This document shows, one piece after another, positions 23,561 through 35,900 of a stretch of DNA of 64,000 nt. The notes under the pieces are model-generated. The model saw only the letters and a program-made list of their open reading frames with translations. It did no database searches and was not told where the DNA came from. Within the stretch, counting starts at the first letter, position 1. Every line of letters begins with the position of its first letter. The position numbers and the translations under genes are program-made. The stretch spans positions 1 through 64,000 of the forward strand of contig JAUIRK010000730.1 of NCBI GenBank assembly GCA_030549495.1. Direction: 5' to 3'. This stretch comes from Nectonema munidae. Lineage: Eukaryota > Nematomorpha > Nectonematoida > Nectonematidae.

Positions 23561-23739
23561 TCAGATATCTCTCCTATTAGCTTTCTAACGGTATCGTAAG
23601 ACAGGAAGATAGCTTTACAAGTTCAGAACTTTTTACCCTGTTTTGGGACTTTTTGATAAAAAAAAGCAGCGTAAAACACCCCTCTCCATCACTTAAGCGG
23701 AGAAATTTTGGCCATCACTGGTAGGGTTATTAGAAATAG

Positions 23740-26050
23740 CTCGATTATAAAGGTCAGGATAATTTTTTGCAAGTTTAAAAATTCAACATAAATTTTATAG
23801 ATTCATCAAAAGCTAGCTCAGATATAATCACATACACTTAGCATACAAAAAATATAATCTATATTAAAAGATGGCTCATTTAAACAAAGTGGGTTAATGT
23901 AATTATTTTCAATAATTTTAATTAGTTCAATCTAGCCATGAGGAAAATAATTGTCGATATTAGAACAATTATTTGTTAGCAGGGAAATTTGGTCCATGTC
24001 ATGTACAAATAAAGTAAACTAATAAAAAAGAAAAATAAATATATCAAACAAACCTTAGAATAACAAAAATATTAATTTTGATCAGGTAGAAAAATAATAA
24101 GAGAACATTGAAAGGAATGGGTTGTGGCAAAATGTGGTGACAGAAATAAAGTTAAATTGCCACTTAATAAAAAAGATATGAACCTGAAAGTTGACATACA
24201 TATAAATCTCGAGTTTCTTATTCAGAAAAATATCATCTTAGTTTATAAAGTTATGTCAAGGACCTCATTCTGATGATAAGAATGCAAAAATTTTATAATT
24301 GTGAACCATTTTTGTTACCTCGATAAGGATTAAAATGTCAATGCGAAAAAATTAAAACAAAATTTTTTATTTTGAAAAAAAAAATATTAGTTAAAACATT
24401 AAAATTTTATTAACGGGTGAATATATTTAAATTTAATTATAAAATTACATAAATTTACAAATCTAGAAAATATTAGATTATTCCCAAATAAAAAAGTGTG
24501 TTTATGCTAAAATGATTTTACATTATTTTTTGACATATTTCTCAATTTTTTTTTCCATTTTTCTTTTTGCAAATAACTTCTTCCACATTTTTAATTTTAC
24601 GAAAACTATTCTATTTAATTGTACAGTTTTGTCTTATAAAATAAGTACACAAAAAACTGAGTATTAAAGACAAGTTGAGTTAGCTTTAATTTTAATGTAT
24701 TAGAAAATAAATTAAAGTGACTCACCACTAATAAATATCAGCACATTTTTACTGATTATTATTTATATGTAAAACTAGAAGTCTTGTGTTTTCGCTGAAT
24801 CCTACTACTGCAAATATGATGTCCATTAACAAGAGAGGGGGCTAATTCTAATGCTATGCATTAAAAAACAGGAGAGGTATAAACCACGATAAGGATATGC
24901 ATTAAAATAAATTATAGACTTTTTTATCGAAGTAAAACTGAGTGAAAAGTTTTATAGATATTAAATTATCAAATGTTTAGACAAAGTTATAGCTTAGAAA
25001 AAAACAAACTGAAAGAATGAAAATTTCATTTAAAGTTTATATGGGAACCTCAAAGAAATATGACTTCATTAGTCACATATTAAATGAAATGTTGTGGATA
25101 GACAAACATTTTTATTTTAGTTTTTAATTCGAATAATAGTTGAATAGAGTAAAAACTATAAATACAAGTTTTTAAATTCATTTTTAAATCAGATATTTTA
25201 TTTAAAAATTATAATAATTTGACTGAAATTTCTAAATACTGTAAATCATGAAATTTTCCCCATATTCTTTTTTTTGCGAATAAATTAATCAGAAAATTTC
25301 TTGATTTACTGTATTTGAAAATTCGATCCTCGTTTCGCATTTTCATAATTAAATTATAAATAAATTGTATATTATACTAACTAAAAAAATGATTAATTAT
25401 CTCATTTGAAAATATAGCGATTAAATCCATTCGATTATTAAAAACAATAAATGAACAAGCATACCATTAGAATTAAAATGTCACTTAAAAATTTTTATTT
25501 TTTTGCCTTCATTGAGTTCGAAAACAAACTTTTTAGGTGTTACTATTTTTTGTGTAAAATATGAGAGATTAATCACTTAACCTTTAGTTTCTTCGTGTTT
25601 ATTAAACAATTCAATTTTATATCAAAAAAAAGAGAAATTGATAAAATTAAAGTATTATTCTGCATTTCCTTACCTTTTCTATTTAGAGACATATTATTGT
25701 ATTACATTTTTCAAATTCAATCTTTACTTCAAATAGTTTGAGCGTGTTTAGAATTACCATATAAGTAGGACTATTATTACGTTTCTATTCGAAATTTTTA
25801 CATAAAAGGCCCCCTTGTATTACAAGTCCTGTTCGGAGTTAATCAAAACAATTCACAAAAATCCTCAATATCATAATTTTCAATTAAAAATTACAACTAA
25901 CTCTTCGACATTCATGATAGTGGTATAAATTTCCATTAGTAGCGATTTTTTTATAATTTTTCCGATCTTATACAAGAAATTCTTGAATAATAAAATTATC
26001 AGACGGCTACAGTGATAGATTAAAAAACAAATAAGCGTCACTATGGCATT
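23740..26050. other. AT-rich DNA with a possible hAT terminus at 24810
   Basis: No protein or RNA gene was seen. GCTGAATCCTACTACTG, ending at 24810, resembles the inverted hAT-type end GCTGAATCCCGCTACTG at 38004, but no partner end is visible. The rest is poly-A/T-rich. Confidence 0.3.
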
Positions 26051-26057
26051 AGTTTAG

Positions 26058-26930
26058 ATAAAAATATTTCAAAATGTAAAAAAGTAGAATTTAAAAACAT
26101 CGAAGATATTTATTGATACAAAGTAATAATCATTACCATTCAAGGGTTATAATATTAATCTTTGAAATTATGGTGTACATGATAACCATTGTGTCATGTC
26201 TAAAAATATTTATAAAATTTGTATTAAAAAGATTTTCATTTCTGCATCATTTAGTAACCGATACCGGTATACGCTCCTTCACCACGTCAAGGCGGTGCAG
26301 TTTGAAGGAGATAAGACATATAATTTTTGAAAGAAATTCGTTAAAAAAATTATAGAAATAGGTTAAATTAAAATTGTGAAATTAGAAAGTTGGTCCAATT
26401 TATTTTATCATCATTTTTCACATATTTTTTAAAAAACCTAAATTTGGAGAAAAAATGATGCAAATAGCCAATACACTGGAATTTTTTTCAAAATAATAAT
26501 TAATCATTTAAATTTCTAGAAATAAATAGTTAATGTAGCACATAGAAGAGAAAATATTAGGTTGATTTTAACTCTAAGCACATTTAGAATAATATAAATG
26601 AAACTAATTATCTTAACCAATTTGCCTAGGAAGAGGATTTAAATTATTAATAAGAAAAAAACATCGTCTGCATTCATAAAAGAAAGATTGGGCATAAATG
26701 GATTAACTACTACAAGATAAGGAAACAGTTTATTTAATTCACTTTCAATATTCTTTCATGATAATAGAAAATATAGGAATTCAGTATATCTTTAGGATAA
26801 AATATTTCAAAGTGTAAAAAAGTTTAATTCAAAAACATAGTAGTTATTTATTGATACAAATTATTAATTATATAATATTAAGTTATAATATTAATCTTTG
26901 AAATTATAGTCTACAAGAAACCAAGGTGCA
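26058..26930 (+). repeat. Pair of diverged direct repeats about 740 bp apart
   Basis: The stretch from AAAATATTTCAAAATGTAAA (about 26062) to TAATATTAATCTTTGAAATTAT (about 26172) recurs from about 26803 to 26910 with scattered differences. The sequence between them has no recognised gene. The pair could be a segmental duplication or two copies of a small element. Confidence 0.6.
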
Positions 26931-27160
26931 ATGTGTTTTCATTGGCAAAAATAGCCTTCGCCACCCCCTCCCCCTTATAATTTCTATAAAAGTTAAGATG
27001 AGATGAAAAAGAGGATGAAAGATTGAATTCAGACTAGAATCATTCATTATGCGCAAGTGCCGTGAAATTTCTATCCAAAATAGTTTCAAACGATATGAGA
27101 ACTTAATAATAATAACAATTCCTTTCTCCAATATGCACACGATGAGTAAGCAAATAAAAT

Positions 27161-27455
27161 AAAACAAAAGATAGAAATTATTATCTTACAGAATTGTAAA
27201 AGGTAAAAAGCTGTTCTAAAAAATATTAATATTTCACATGTGAAGATAATAATAAAACGAAAAATAGAAATAATTATCTTACAGAAGTTTGTAAAAGGTA
27301 AAAAGCTGTTCTAAAAAATATTAATATTTGACATGTGAAAATAATAACAAACCGAAAAGATAGAAATAATTAAATTATAGAAGGTAAAAAGCTGTTCTAA
27401 AAAAATATTAATATTCACAAGTGAAGATAATAACAAAACAAAAAGATAGAAAAAA
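27161..27455 (+). repeat. Three-copy tandem repeat, unit about 95 bp
   Basis: Each unit runs AAAACAAAAGATAGAAAT, then a TTATCTTACAGAA part, GTAAAAGGTAAAAAGCTGTT, CTAAAAAATATTAATATT and CACATGTGAAGATAATAA. Units start at about 27161, 27256 and 27350, with a partial fourth at about 27436. The copies are closely similar, so the duplications look fairly recent. Non-coding. Confidence 0.8.
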
Positions 27456-28283
27456 GTTTTATATAAAAATGTAATGTGATATCAATATTATAACACGAAT
27501 TATCTATGTAAGTCATTAAATCGTAAGTCAGCGATTAGTAGGACCCGTCAGCTTATTTTACCATAAAAATGGCTACCGGAAAAATTTCGGAAGTGAGGGG
27601 GCCAAACAAGGGCCGAGTTTTTAAATCGATAATTTTTTATAAATTTTGCAATTTACCAAATACATATGTTTTACTTTTTTTTCTTTGAATTATTCCAATG
27701 AATGAACATCAAATAAAGAGTGCTCTTGGTCTAAGATTCACACGTCCAGATAAGAGAGATATTTCTTCCTTTGGATGCAAAACCCACTCAAAAAAATTAA
27801 TTTTAAATCCAGTAAAATAGGTATTTGATGTAGAGGGGCTAACATGGGGTCCAGCCAAAAAACCGTAAATCTTAAAACCCCCACTGTTTATACAGTTAGA
27901 CTGGGTAATATGATCAATTATTCTTATATGAACTTTTTGAGGATTTTGCCTATACATGGTAGAAGAGTGAAAAATTTTAAATTTAAGATATGCATTAAAT
28001 AAATTAACAAGAAAATGAGATAGAGGAAATACTAATTTGATATAACTATACGAGATCATATCCACTCCTGTAGAAGATTTAAATTTGATAACATTTTTAA
28101 CCCCTCAAAAGTCCAGCTTTCTACACTTCATCCTCCTTCAACAACTAACCAATTTCTCCAAAGTCCCTCATTCTTAATCAATTCACAAGCCAAATCAATA
28201 CAATTCTCTCGAACTTCAAATTTATAACTTTTCAAGCATTTCTCAAACATATGGAAAAGTCCGATACTGCTTAGATATTTCTT
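27456..28283. other. AT-rich DNA, unrecognised minus-strand open frame
   Basis: A 118-codon minus-strand frame at 27709-28065 has no motif I recognise and no typical neighbours of a gene (no clear splice sites or polyadenylation signal were assigned). It is probably fortuitous. Nothing else is visible. Confidence 0.3.
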
Positions 28284-28320
28284 CCTACCTACCTACCTAC
28301 CTACCTACCTACCTGCCTAC
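28284..28320 (+). repeat. Microsatellite (TACC)n
   Basis: About nine copies of the tetranucleotide CTAC/TACC, with one TGCC variant near the right end. Confidence 0.95.
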
Positions 28321-29954
28321 ATATAAAACTATGTGTAATTTAAATCAGTGTCTCACTTGATTGATCATTCTTGCGATCATATGGCCTTTTGAACATCAAG
28401 TTGCAGAAAACAGATGCATCCTATTTTTTATTATTGAAAAACGCGTGGTGTCTAAATACTCATTTAGTTTTGTTTTCTATGCTTATCATGATAATAAACT
28501 TCTTCTTCTATAAAATAAAAAAAATTTCAAACTGAGTAAGTAAACAACAAAAATGGTTTTATTCATATTTTGGATATTGATTATGATAAAATTCATTGTA
28601 CTACAGTTATGAAAATCTCCAAAGTTTTTCTTTTCAATTTCAGAAAGATGAAAAAATATTTAGCAATCTCCCTGTGTCCCATAAAGTTCGCTCATAATTT
28701 AAAAAATTTAGTTTTTGATGATTGCTTTACTCTAAAGTAAAAATTAAATAATGGTCATAATTAATGAAAATTAGTTTTCTTGTAAAAATATTAGACATAA
28801 ATTTTTATTGTAAAATGATATTATTTTTTATTTTTTTAAATCGAATAGTTCAATTCAGCTTCAGGACAATTGTTTTTCGGATAAATTCGGCTTATAAATA
28901 ACATTGAACCCTAGGCTGTTTTTTTAGATCTGTCCCTGAACCTTTTATAACTTATAAACAGAATCGTAGTCAAAAGATATAAGCTTTTGGTGCTACCAAA
29001 AATTAAAATGCTTTCAAAATTTTTTGGGACTCATTTAAATTCCTCGCTACTCCAAACGGAATTTTGCATTTTTTCACAGGAAGCTACGTGCTTGTTTTAT
29101 CGATAATCTTTAAATCAAATTTTATAAAATTAATCTTTTTGTTTATCTACTATAGAATTAAGTGATGATTTTTTAGAATTAAGTATAATTTTAGTGAAAT
29201 TACTGTTTCAAGATTCAAAACAAGTCCTGTATGATTTATATATGAGCTATAAGTAACTAAAATGTATTATATCGTGCATTTTAATAGTATCTCACGTTTA
29301 CTGTATTTGATAATTATAATATATTTTGTTCATGCGATGATTCGTTAACACAACAAATTTCTAATTCGATAATGTCAGAAATAAACAGTGTCGCATAAAT
29401 GAGGTCGGACATTTGCATTAGTAGAGGCAATTGTGGCTCTGACATTGGCAGTGCTGTACCTATCTTTAATGCAGGCCCGGGCTGATGTTAATTTTGACGC
29501 CCCTCAAAATTTCAAATAATACAAGTATAGGTAGAGAAAATTTTAATATAAAATGTAGTAAACCATTATTTCAATACTATTTAAGTTTAAAATATCTTGA
29601 TAAAATTTTTATTGATGATATATTAATACAAATAAATTTTGTACACAGGGCGGACCGCCTCTCTCCTCCCTTGTTGGTACTCCACCAGACATTAGATGGT
29701 CTTTTTTCTCACTCTTCTGAATGATGGTTTGAGATTTATTTTTTTCAACAGCAATTCTCATATTTGTATTGAAATAGTTATAAAAAGTTTTTACAAATAT
29801 ATACCCATTTTCTCTCATGTCTATCGAGATTGGCACCGAAGTAAGGAAACCTGAGAACAGGGAAATTCCCCTACTCTTTTCGAATATTCCTTAGGGATCT
29901 TTAAGGTGGACAAGCCAATTTTGACAATGTACACTACCCAGCATTTGATAAGTA
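28321..29954. other. AT-rich DNA, no clear gene; possible hAT-type ends near 29.5 kb
   Basis: No recognisable protein or RNA gene. CAGGCCCGGGCTGATG near 29472, followed by GACGCCCCTCAAAATT, looks like the start of a CAG-type DNA element. A GC-rich patch with CAGGGCGGACCGCC near 29646 may belong to another. Neither could be paired. Confidence 0.3.
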
Positions 29955-30092
29955 GGGTTCACTGATCTGCAACACTTGAGACTCCTCGCGAGTCACCCAT
30001 CCCATTGCCAACCCCTCCTGAGGTTGCTTAACTTCAACATGTATTTTAAATAAATGAACACTTTTTAATGAAAATTTTATTAAAATTTAAAA

Positions 30093-30272
30093 TCACTCCA
30101 GCTGTGAATTACACCTGAGGAACATTAATTCCTCAAATCTGGAATCGGACAGACAGCATCGGTCTGGCCTGATAATTTTGCCAGCAATTGAGAAAAGGCG
30201 TTCCACAGGAGCAGAAGATGCAGGGATACTCGGGTACCGAATGGCTAGTGCGACAATCGTACCACTTTATAT
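30093..30272 (-). mobile_element. hAT transposase C-terminal dimerisation fragment
   Basis: The minus strand reads ALAIRYPSIPASSAPVERLF, then SIAGKIIRPDRCCLS and FEELMFLRCNSQLE, then a stop at 30093-30095. This is the hallmark C-terminal dimerisation block of hAT transposases (Y.SIPA.SAP.ER.FS.AG). The frame runs up to the point where another hAT-type element is inserted (30281), so the older transposase was interrupted. Flanking 3' sequence continues to about 29955. Confidence 0.85.
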
Positions 30273-30280
30273 GACAGCTG

Positions 30281-30802
30281 CAGGGCCGTATCAAGGGAGA
30301 GGGCAGTGGATGTGGGGGGGGGGGGGGGCGCCACACCTAGGGGGCGCCATTTAATTGCCACAGACGTCAACGCAGCAGAGCTTGAGATGGAAATTGAGGA
30401 CATTCAAATGTTTTTGAAACCTCGGAAAGAAAAACGGCAAACGCTATGGAGTTACTTGGTTTCCTGTCCTCGCACTCAGGACTCTGTCCGAATCTAGAAG
30501 TGGCTCTGAGGATCATGCTGACAATTGGAACTTCTATTGCATCCTGTAAAAGATCATTCTGCAAGCTAAAACTTATTAAGTCCTACCTAAGGAGAACTAT
30601 GGGGCAAGCCCGCCTCCAAAGTCTGGCTCTTATGAGCATTGAGAAAGAAGTTGTTGATTGTGTTGATTTTGACGAAGTTATCGATAATTTTGCTGCTGCT
30701 AAGACACGAAAAATGAACACCTAAGAAAAGAAAGAGCAAGGGGTGAGGGGCTCCATTAAGGACCTTTGCCCTGGGGCGCCACGATCCCTTGATACGGCTC
30801 TA
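30281..30802 (+). mobile_element. Internally deleted hAT element inserted in an older hAT
   Basis: The ends CAGGGCCGTATCAAGGGA (30281) and, inverted, TAGAGCCGTATCAAGGGA (ending 30802) enclose a remnant of a second hAT transposase on the plus strand. The remnant shows LRIMLTIGTSIASCKRSF and KLKLIKSYLRRTMGQ, then ALMSIEKEVV, the KNYLRSTM-type dimerisation end, and stops at 30722. The flanks GACAGCTG (30273-30280) and GACCACTG (30803-30810) match at 6 of 8 positions, an aged target duplication. A run of 14 Gs lies just inside the left end. Confidence 0.85.
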
Positions 30803-31086
30803 GACCACTGTGAAGAATTGTTGTTCTCTCTATCTCTATGAACTTACCGCTTCTTCACAATTACTCGTGTAGTAGCAATACAAATTTTTCTCATCATCAC
30901 CACCTAGAAGTCATGTGTGGAAATATAGGAAGGAATATTAAAACAATGAAAATGGGTGTGATTTTTTACCAATATCTCAGGAATATACGAAAATTATCTG
31001 AATAATAATTGCTTTATATAGACAGGAATTGATGAATATGAAGGTAGCCAAAGGAAGCCTTTGGGTCGTAACAGTTGAGTAAACAG

Positions 31087-31564
31087 TAGAGATTGCACCC
31101 CAGGGACCCCGCCCCCCTCTCCCCGGGGAAAAAGCGAAAAAAAGCCTCCCCGCTCCTTGAGGAAAATCTCTTTTTTCCCCGGGTAAAAATCATATTTTTA
31201 CATTATATGATAGATAATGTGGTGGTATTTATGTATTATGGGCATTTCAAAGCTATATGTATTATTTATAATTCATGATTCAACTTGTAAACAATTCATA
31301 TGTGGTCGTATTTATGTATTATGTATTTCAAAGCTATATCTATTTTTTATAATTCATCATGATTCAAATTGTAAACAAAAACAGACTCTCTCAGGATTAT
31401 TGTTTTTAAAATTTTATTATTTGAACAATTTTGAATAAATCATTTCAAAATTTTAGTGTTCTTCCTGATAAAAAAAAATATTTTTTTCCCCGGGGTGAGA
31501 AAATATTTACTTCAGGGTCCCCGCTCCCTGGGGAGGGAAAAAAGCCTTCGGGGTGCAATCCCTA
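31087..31564. mobile_element. MITE with TAGRGATTGCACCCC ends and an internal tandem duplication
   Basis: TAGAGATTGCACCCC at 31087 and, inverted, TAGGGATTGCACCCC (ending 31564) are followed on each side by CCCCGCTCC and CCCCGGGG motifs. The middle holds two near-identical copies of about 100 bp (31215-31300 and 31300-31380) sharing TATTTATGTATTATG and ATTTCAAAGCTATAT. Non-coding. No reliable target duplication. Confidence 0.7.
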
Positions 31565-31714
31565 TATGCGAAAATTTATTTGTATGGCATGTGTAGTATA
31601 TTAACACATGAAAGAAGCAAAGAGCGGTAAGCTAGGAAAGAAAATGAGAGGATAACCCTTCATGACTGTCATCTATAAGATTGAAAAGCTAGGATTGCCG
31701 ATGATTCTCCTAGA

Positions 31715-31869
31715 ACCAAAAATTGGCAATTATCTTTTCAATTACAATTACTTTTTCAATTACAATTATAATTTCAACTGTCTCCAATTTTTTTTTCAAT
31801 TTCAAATATAATTACGCTGTAATTGTAATTAATTTTCAATTACGCAATTATAATTGACCCCAACCCTGG
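31715..31869. mobile_element. AATTACAATTA-type MITE, one end visible
   Basis: Multiple TTTCAATTACAATTA-like units run into CAATTATAATTGACCCCAACCCTG, which ends at 31869. Read inward from that end it gives CAGGGTTGGGGTCAATTATA, a CAG-type terminus. The left end is not resolved. Confidence 0.5.
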
Positions 31870-32683
31870 TTAAAACATTTGCTAATGCTGAATATCTAAA
31901 TATAAAATTGGGGAATTTGAAATTAACTATATTCGCAATAATATGACTACAAATCTGCCATTAGTTTTATACATGCTTTATTAATTGAAAAACAGTTCCT
32001 TATTGTCTTGTTTTTTTAATATTTTTTAATTCAATTTAATAAATTTTTTTATTTGAAAAATTTTGGAATTTTTAGAAAATATTTTATAAAACCCTCGGCC
32101 CAAAAAAATTTTTTTAAATAGACCGTGTATATCCCAATATTTTTATGAATTTTTTTCATAGAAACTATTTAAAGTATTTTCGCCTTTAATTCTATGTAGG
32201 TAAAAAACTTTATAAAAAATACTTTACCGTATCGATAAAAAGAAAAAAAGTCCTAAAAACAAATAAAGTTTAAGAAGGTATGGAAACAGGACTTTTGCTT
32301 GTTGTTATTATCAGTCGTTAACTTTTTTAGAAAGTTGTTTATGCTTCATTTTGCAATTTTGAGTGAAGAAACCCTGGGTTTTGTTAGTGAGTCTTTACTT
32401 GTTAAAGTTAAAATATTAACCGCATTTAAACAACGATGTGGACACTGGCTTTTTTCCAGTGTTTCAATTATTTTTTATTTTTCAACGCATCATTTTATTT
32501 TCTATATTTCGGCCAATGAACATTTTGTTTTTTGTAATATTTAGGTGTTCTTATAATATATCTCATTATATGTATTTTCTATGTCCTAAAATGATCAGTT
32601 TTCTTATTTTCTCAAATATAAAATATTTTCCTCATTTCAGAACAAGAATAAAGACAGTATGAAAGTTGTGAATTAAAATTTCA
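31870..32683. other. Region upstream of SYAP1-like coding start
   Basis: AT-rich. A pyrimidine tract ending CTCATTTCAG at 32631-32640 could be the acceptor of an untranslated-exon intron just before the ATG at 32684. No promoter element could be fixed. Confidence 0.35.
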
Positions 32684-32963
32684 ATGTTCAACTTATTTAC
32701 AAACACTCTCAAGGATTGGTACGCATCTGAAGAAAAGGGGGAAGAATCTATTAACCTACATACAAATGACTACCTAAGTGAAAATAGCGCTTCCACGCTC
32801 ACCACTCCTTCAAAAACGCTAAACCCCTCCTCTTCCGATGACAATAACAATGTGGATGTTGACAAGTCACCGATGAATGCCGAAAAGAAAATAGCCGATA
32901 CGATTTATTCGCATACGACAGCCGGCTTATCTGAAGCTAAGCAGCGCGTTGAACATTTCAAGA
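32684..32963 (+). CDS. SYAP1: SYAP1-like exon 1 (start codon)
   Basis: Begins MFNLFTNTLKDWYASEEKGE, as in family members that open with a short hydrophobic N-terminus and then an acidic region. I end it at ...VEHFK plus one base, donor GTATTC at 32964, because that phase fits exon 2. The open frame runs on to 33064, and GTAATA at 33008 is an alternative donor whose phase does not fit exon 2. Confidence 0.7.
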
Positions 32964-35900
32964 GTATTCTTACTTCATCACTTTTAATGTGCCTGTTTTT
33001 GGTGTGGGTAATAAAGAAAGTTCTCCATTTTGAGTTTTCACAATATTTTTGCGTTTCAATTTAATTATTATTCAATACAATCACTTTTATTCTCCATATC
33101 ACATCCAAAATAAGAATACTTTTTTCGCTAACCATGATAAATTGTGATTTCACTGCCAGTATGGAACTAACTACACCTCGTATACACTTCCCCTTCTAGT
33201 CCTGATAACATAGTATTTTTTATAAAAATTAATGTTTTAAATCACTGTAGTAACATACCAAAGAAATGGGTCATTTTATTTATTCTCTTAATGAACCCAA
33301 ATAAAGACCACTTTTTAATTTATTTAGTTATCTTTTCGAAAGCATGGAATCTTTCTTAACTACTTTACTTCTTAGTATTTTGACATTTTACGTTCAACCG
33401 TTTTAGTTCAGAAACATTATCAGAAAGAGGAAAAGTAATTTTAAAGAAGAGTAAAAATCCATATGTCTATAAAAATTGAACTTTTTTTTATTAATTAAAA
33501 TACGATTGAAATTTTTTTAATACCTATAATTCCGACTCTGACCGTTATCCCTTAAAAATCTCTAAATCTACCTACTCCTGAATTTGCGACCGTACCCACT
33601 CTACTTTAGAAATCAATAGCAAAATTAATTTTTCTTTATGAAATATATCTATATTGGAAAAATCATTAAAAATTTAAAACAATTAAAAATTTATTTGTTA
33701 CAATAATACTTAGCAACTAACCTCTTACAAATTAAATGAAAATCAAGCTAAAGCCATATATTTCAAATGGGAAGACGACATACAATACAAGTGCTGAAAT
33801 ATGGCGTTTTACGCTCATTGTAAACCTATTGCAATCATTATGTAATGATTTATCAATCTTAGCCAATAATGAATTTTGCAACTTTTTATCTTTTGAAATT
33901 TATTAACAAAATTGAAATACAAGATGTATACATTTGACAACCTTCATTTTTTGCAACATTTAAAGATTTAAAAAAATTAGTATTTGTCTCATTCATTTAT
34001 TTTCATTTTGTTCTTTTCTATGACGTACTCAGAAGGTTAGTGACTTTCATTCCATGATTTGACAGTTCTCCATTTTCCTCGATTATTCATTCTTTAATTT
34101 GATTGTTCATTACTTTAACTTTCTAATTCCATGATTGTTTGGTACTTTCATCATTTTTTCTCAGGATATATGTTAACGATCTTAAATTTCCCAGTTTTAC
34201 AGTTTCAACAATTGTATCCTTCAAGCCTTGTCCACCAACTCTTTAGCCTCTATCCTATCAACCAACTTTACTCCACCCATGCTTGTTTTAATTCTTCTAA
34301 AAATACCATCTACTGATCTTACCACCCATTTCCCAGAGCCATAAGTTATCACTGGTTTCATACACATGCTGTATATTCTTCCTTTATGTTTCAACGTATA
34401 TCGTTTGCCACATAAAATCAATGGATGACAAAGTGTTGAATGGGTTCTAGCCTAATCTTATTCTTCTAGTTACAGCTAGCTTGCTTCCCCCTCAACACCT
34501 ATTATCACCCAAACAACAAAAAATTTTCACTCAAGTTGTCAAATGTTATTTTGTACTCATTTAGATTACTATGTGATTTCTTGACACAATTCTTGCTTTC
34601 AAATCATCCATCCATACTTTCAATAACTTTGTGGAACATGAATGTACCCATTTCTGACAAGTTTTGCATCGAATACAGCTGGCCTTAGTTCTTTTGTGAC
34701 AAACCCCACAATTCTCGATTTTGTTTGCAGTGTTTTACATCTTCCCCAGGTCCACTTGTAAAATTTTTGTTTGCTGATCTTCAATTTCATGTTCTTTCTT
34801 TCAAAAGTAGACTTATAACGGTAAAATTTTAATTCTAGCTCTTCTATCGTTTCTGTCATCAAAATTAACAAATCACGTTTCTTCTCAGCATTAAGTATCC
34901 CATCCAACACATTTGGAAATAAATGTGCTGAGAGCACTGACCTTTGATGAATCATCCCCTTCCTCCTAATCAAATTCTTGTGTGTGTTCATGAACATCTT
35001 GTGCTCTTGTCCTGACATCCTTGTACAATTTCATTACTGCTTGAACTAAGCTCTCTTTCTCAAGGCCCATTCAACGATTTTTCTTCGTACTCGATCGAAT
35101 GCCTTCTCTATTTCAACCAAACAGATTAACTTTTTTTCCAAGGTAGCACTCCTGTAACCCAGTGGCGTAGCTAGAAATTGGAAGTTGGGGGGATAGAAGA
35201 GGAGTTTGTGGGGGGGAGGGGGGCTAAATTTATATATACATGCCCCCATGCTTATAAAAACCTACTCTAAATCCAAAAAAGGAAGTTGAGTGGGCAGTGA
35301 AAGTAGTTGGGGGAGGGGGGGGGGGGGGCTCTGCTCCCTGCCCTCCCCACTGACTAACGCCTCTGCTGTAAAAAATTGTTTTAAAATGTCCGCCCCACAT
35401 AATAATATTGAAACTTCTGATTATTTTTTAGATTAAATCAGTTTTTATTTCTAAATTTAACTCATTCGGTTTTGTATTTAAATAATTTTGTTAAAATTTT
35501 TTATAACTGAGCGAAATACGCTGCACTCAGCTTTAAGTTGATCTTAAGTTAAACAGCTTTTAACCTTTTGGGCATCAAAGGAAGTTATGGGGCAGTGTAA
35601 ATATCTTTTGTGTACAACGGCTAAAGTTAAATTTACACAATATTTAAGTTGTCCTTTCAATATAAAAAATATAATATGCCGTTATTTTTATTCCTTGGTA
35701 GTATAGTGGTTAGTATCCGCGTCTGTCACATGCGAGACCGGGGTTCGATTCCCCGCCAAGGAGATTTTTTTTAAATTTATTTTCTTAACAATTTGTTTTT
35801 ACTGTAAAATATTTGCATGCTTATATTTCATTTTAATGATTTAAGTCTAAATATCAATGAAGCAATTGATATTTTATACTTCTAACTGACTATGTCCATC

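Noticed and set aside
27709-28065. 118-codon minus-strand open frame as a gene
   Set aside because: No recognisable motif, no homologue that comes to mind, and no supporting splice or polyadenylation signals.
28284-28320. Regular short repeat array
   Set aside because: It is a plain TACC microsatellite with no spacers; not a CRISPR-like array, and the genome is eukaryotic.
32299-32662. Plus-strand open frames upstream of SYAP1 as a separate gene
   Set aside because: Low-complexity, phenylalanine-rich translations of T-rich DNA without family resemblance.
32964-33064. Extension of SYAP1 exon 1 by about 33 codons
   Set aside because: The extra part is hydrophobic and unlike the family, and the next donor at 33008 is out of phase with exon 2.
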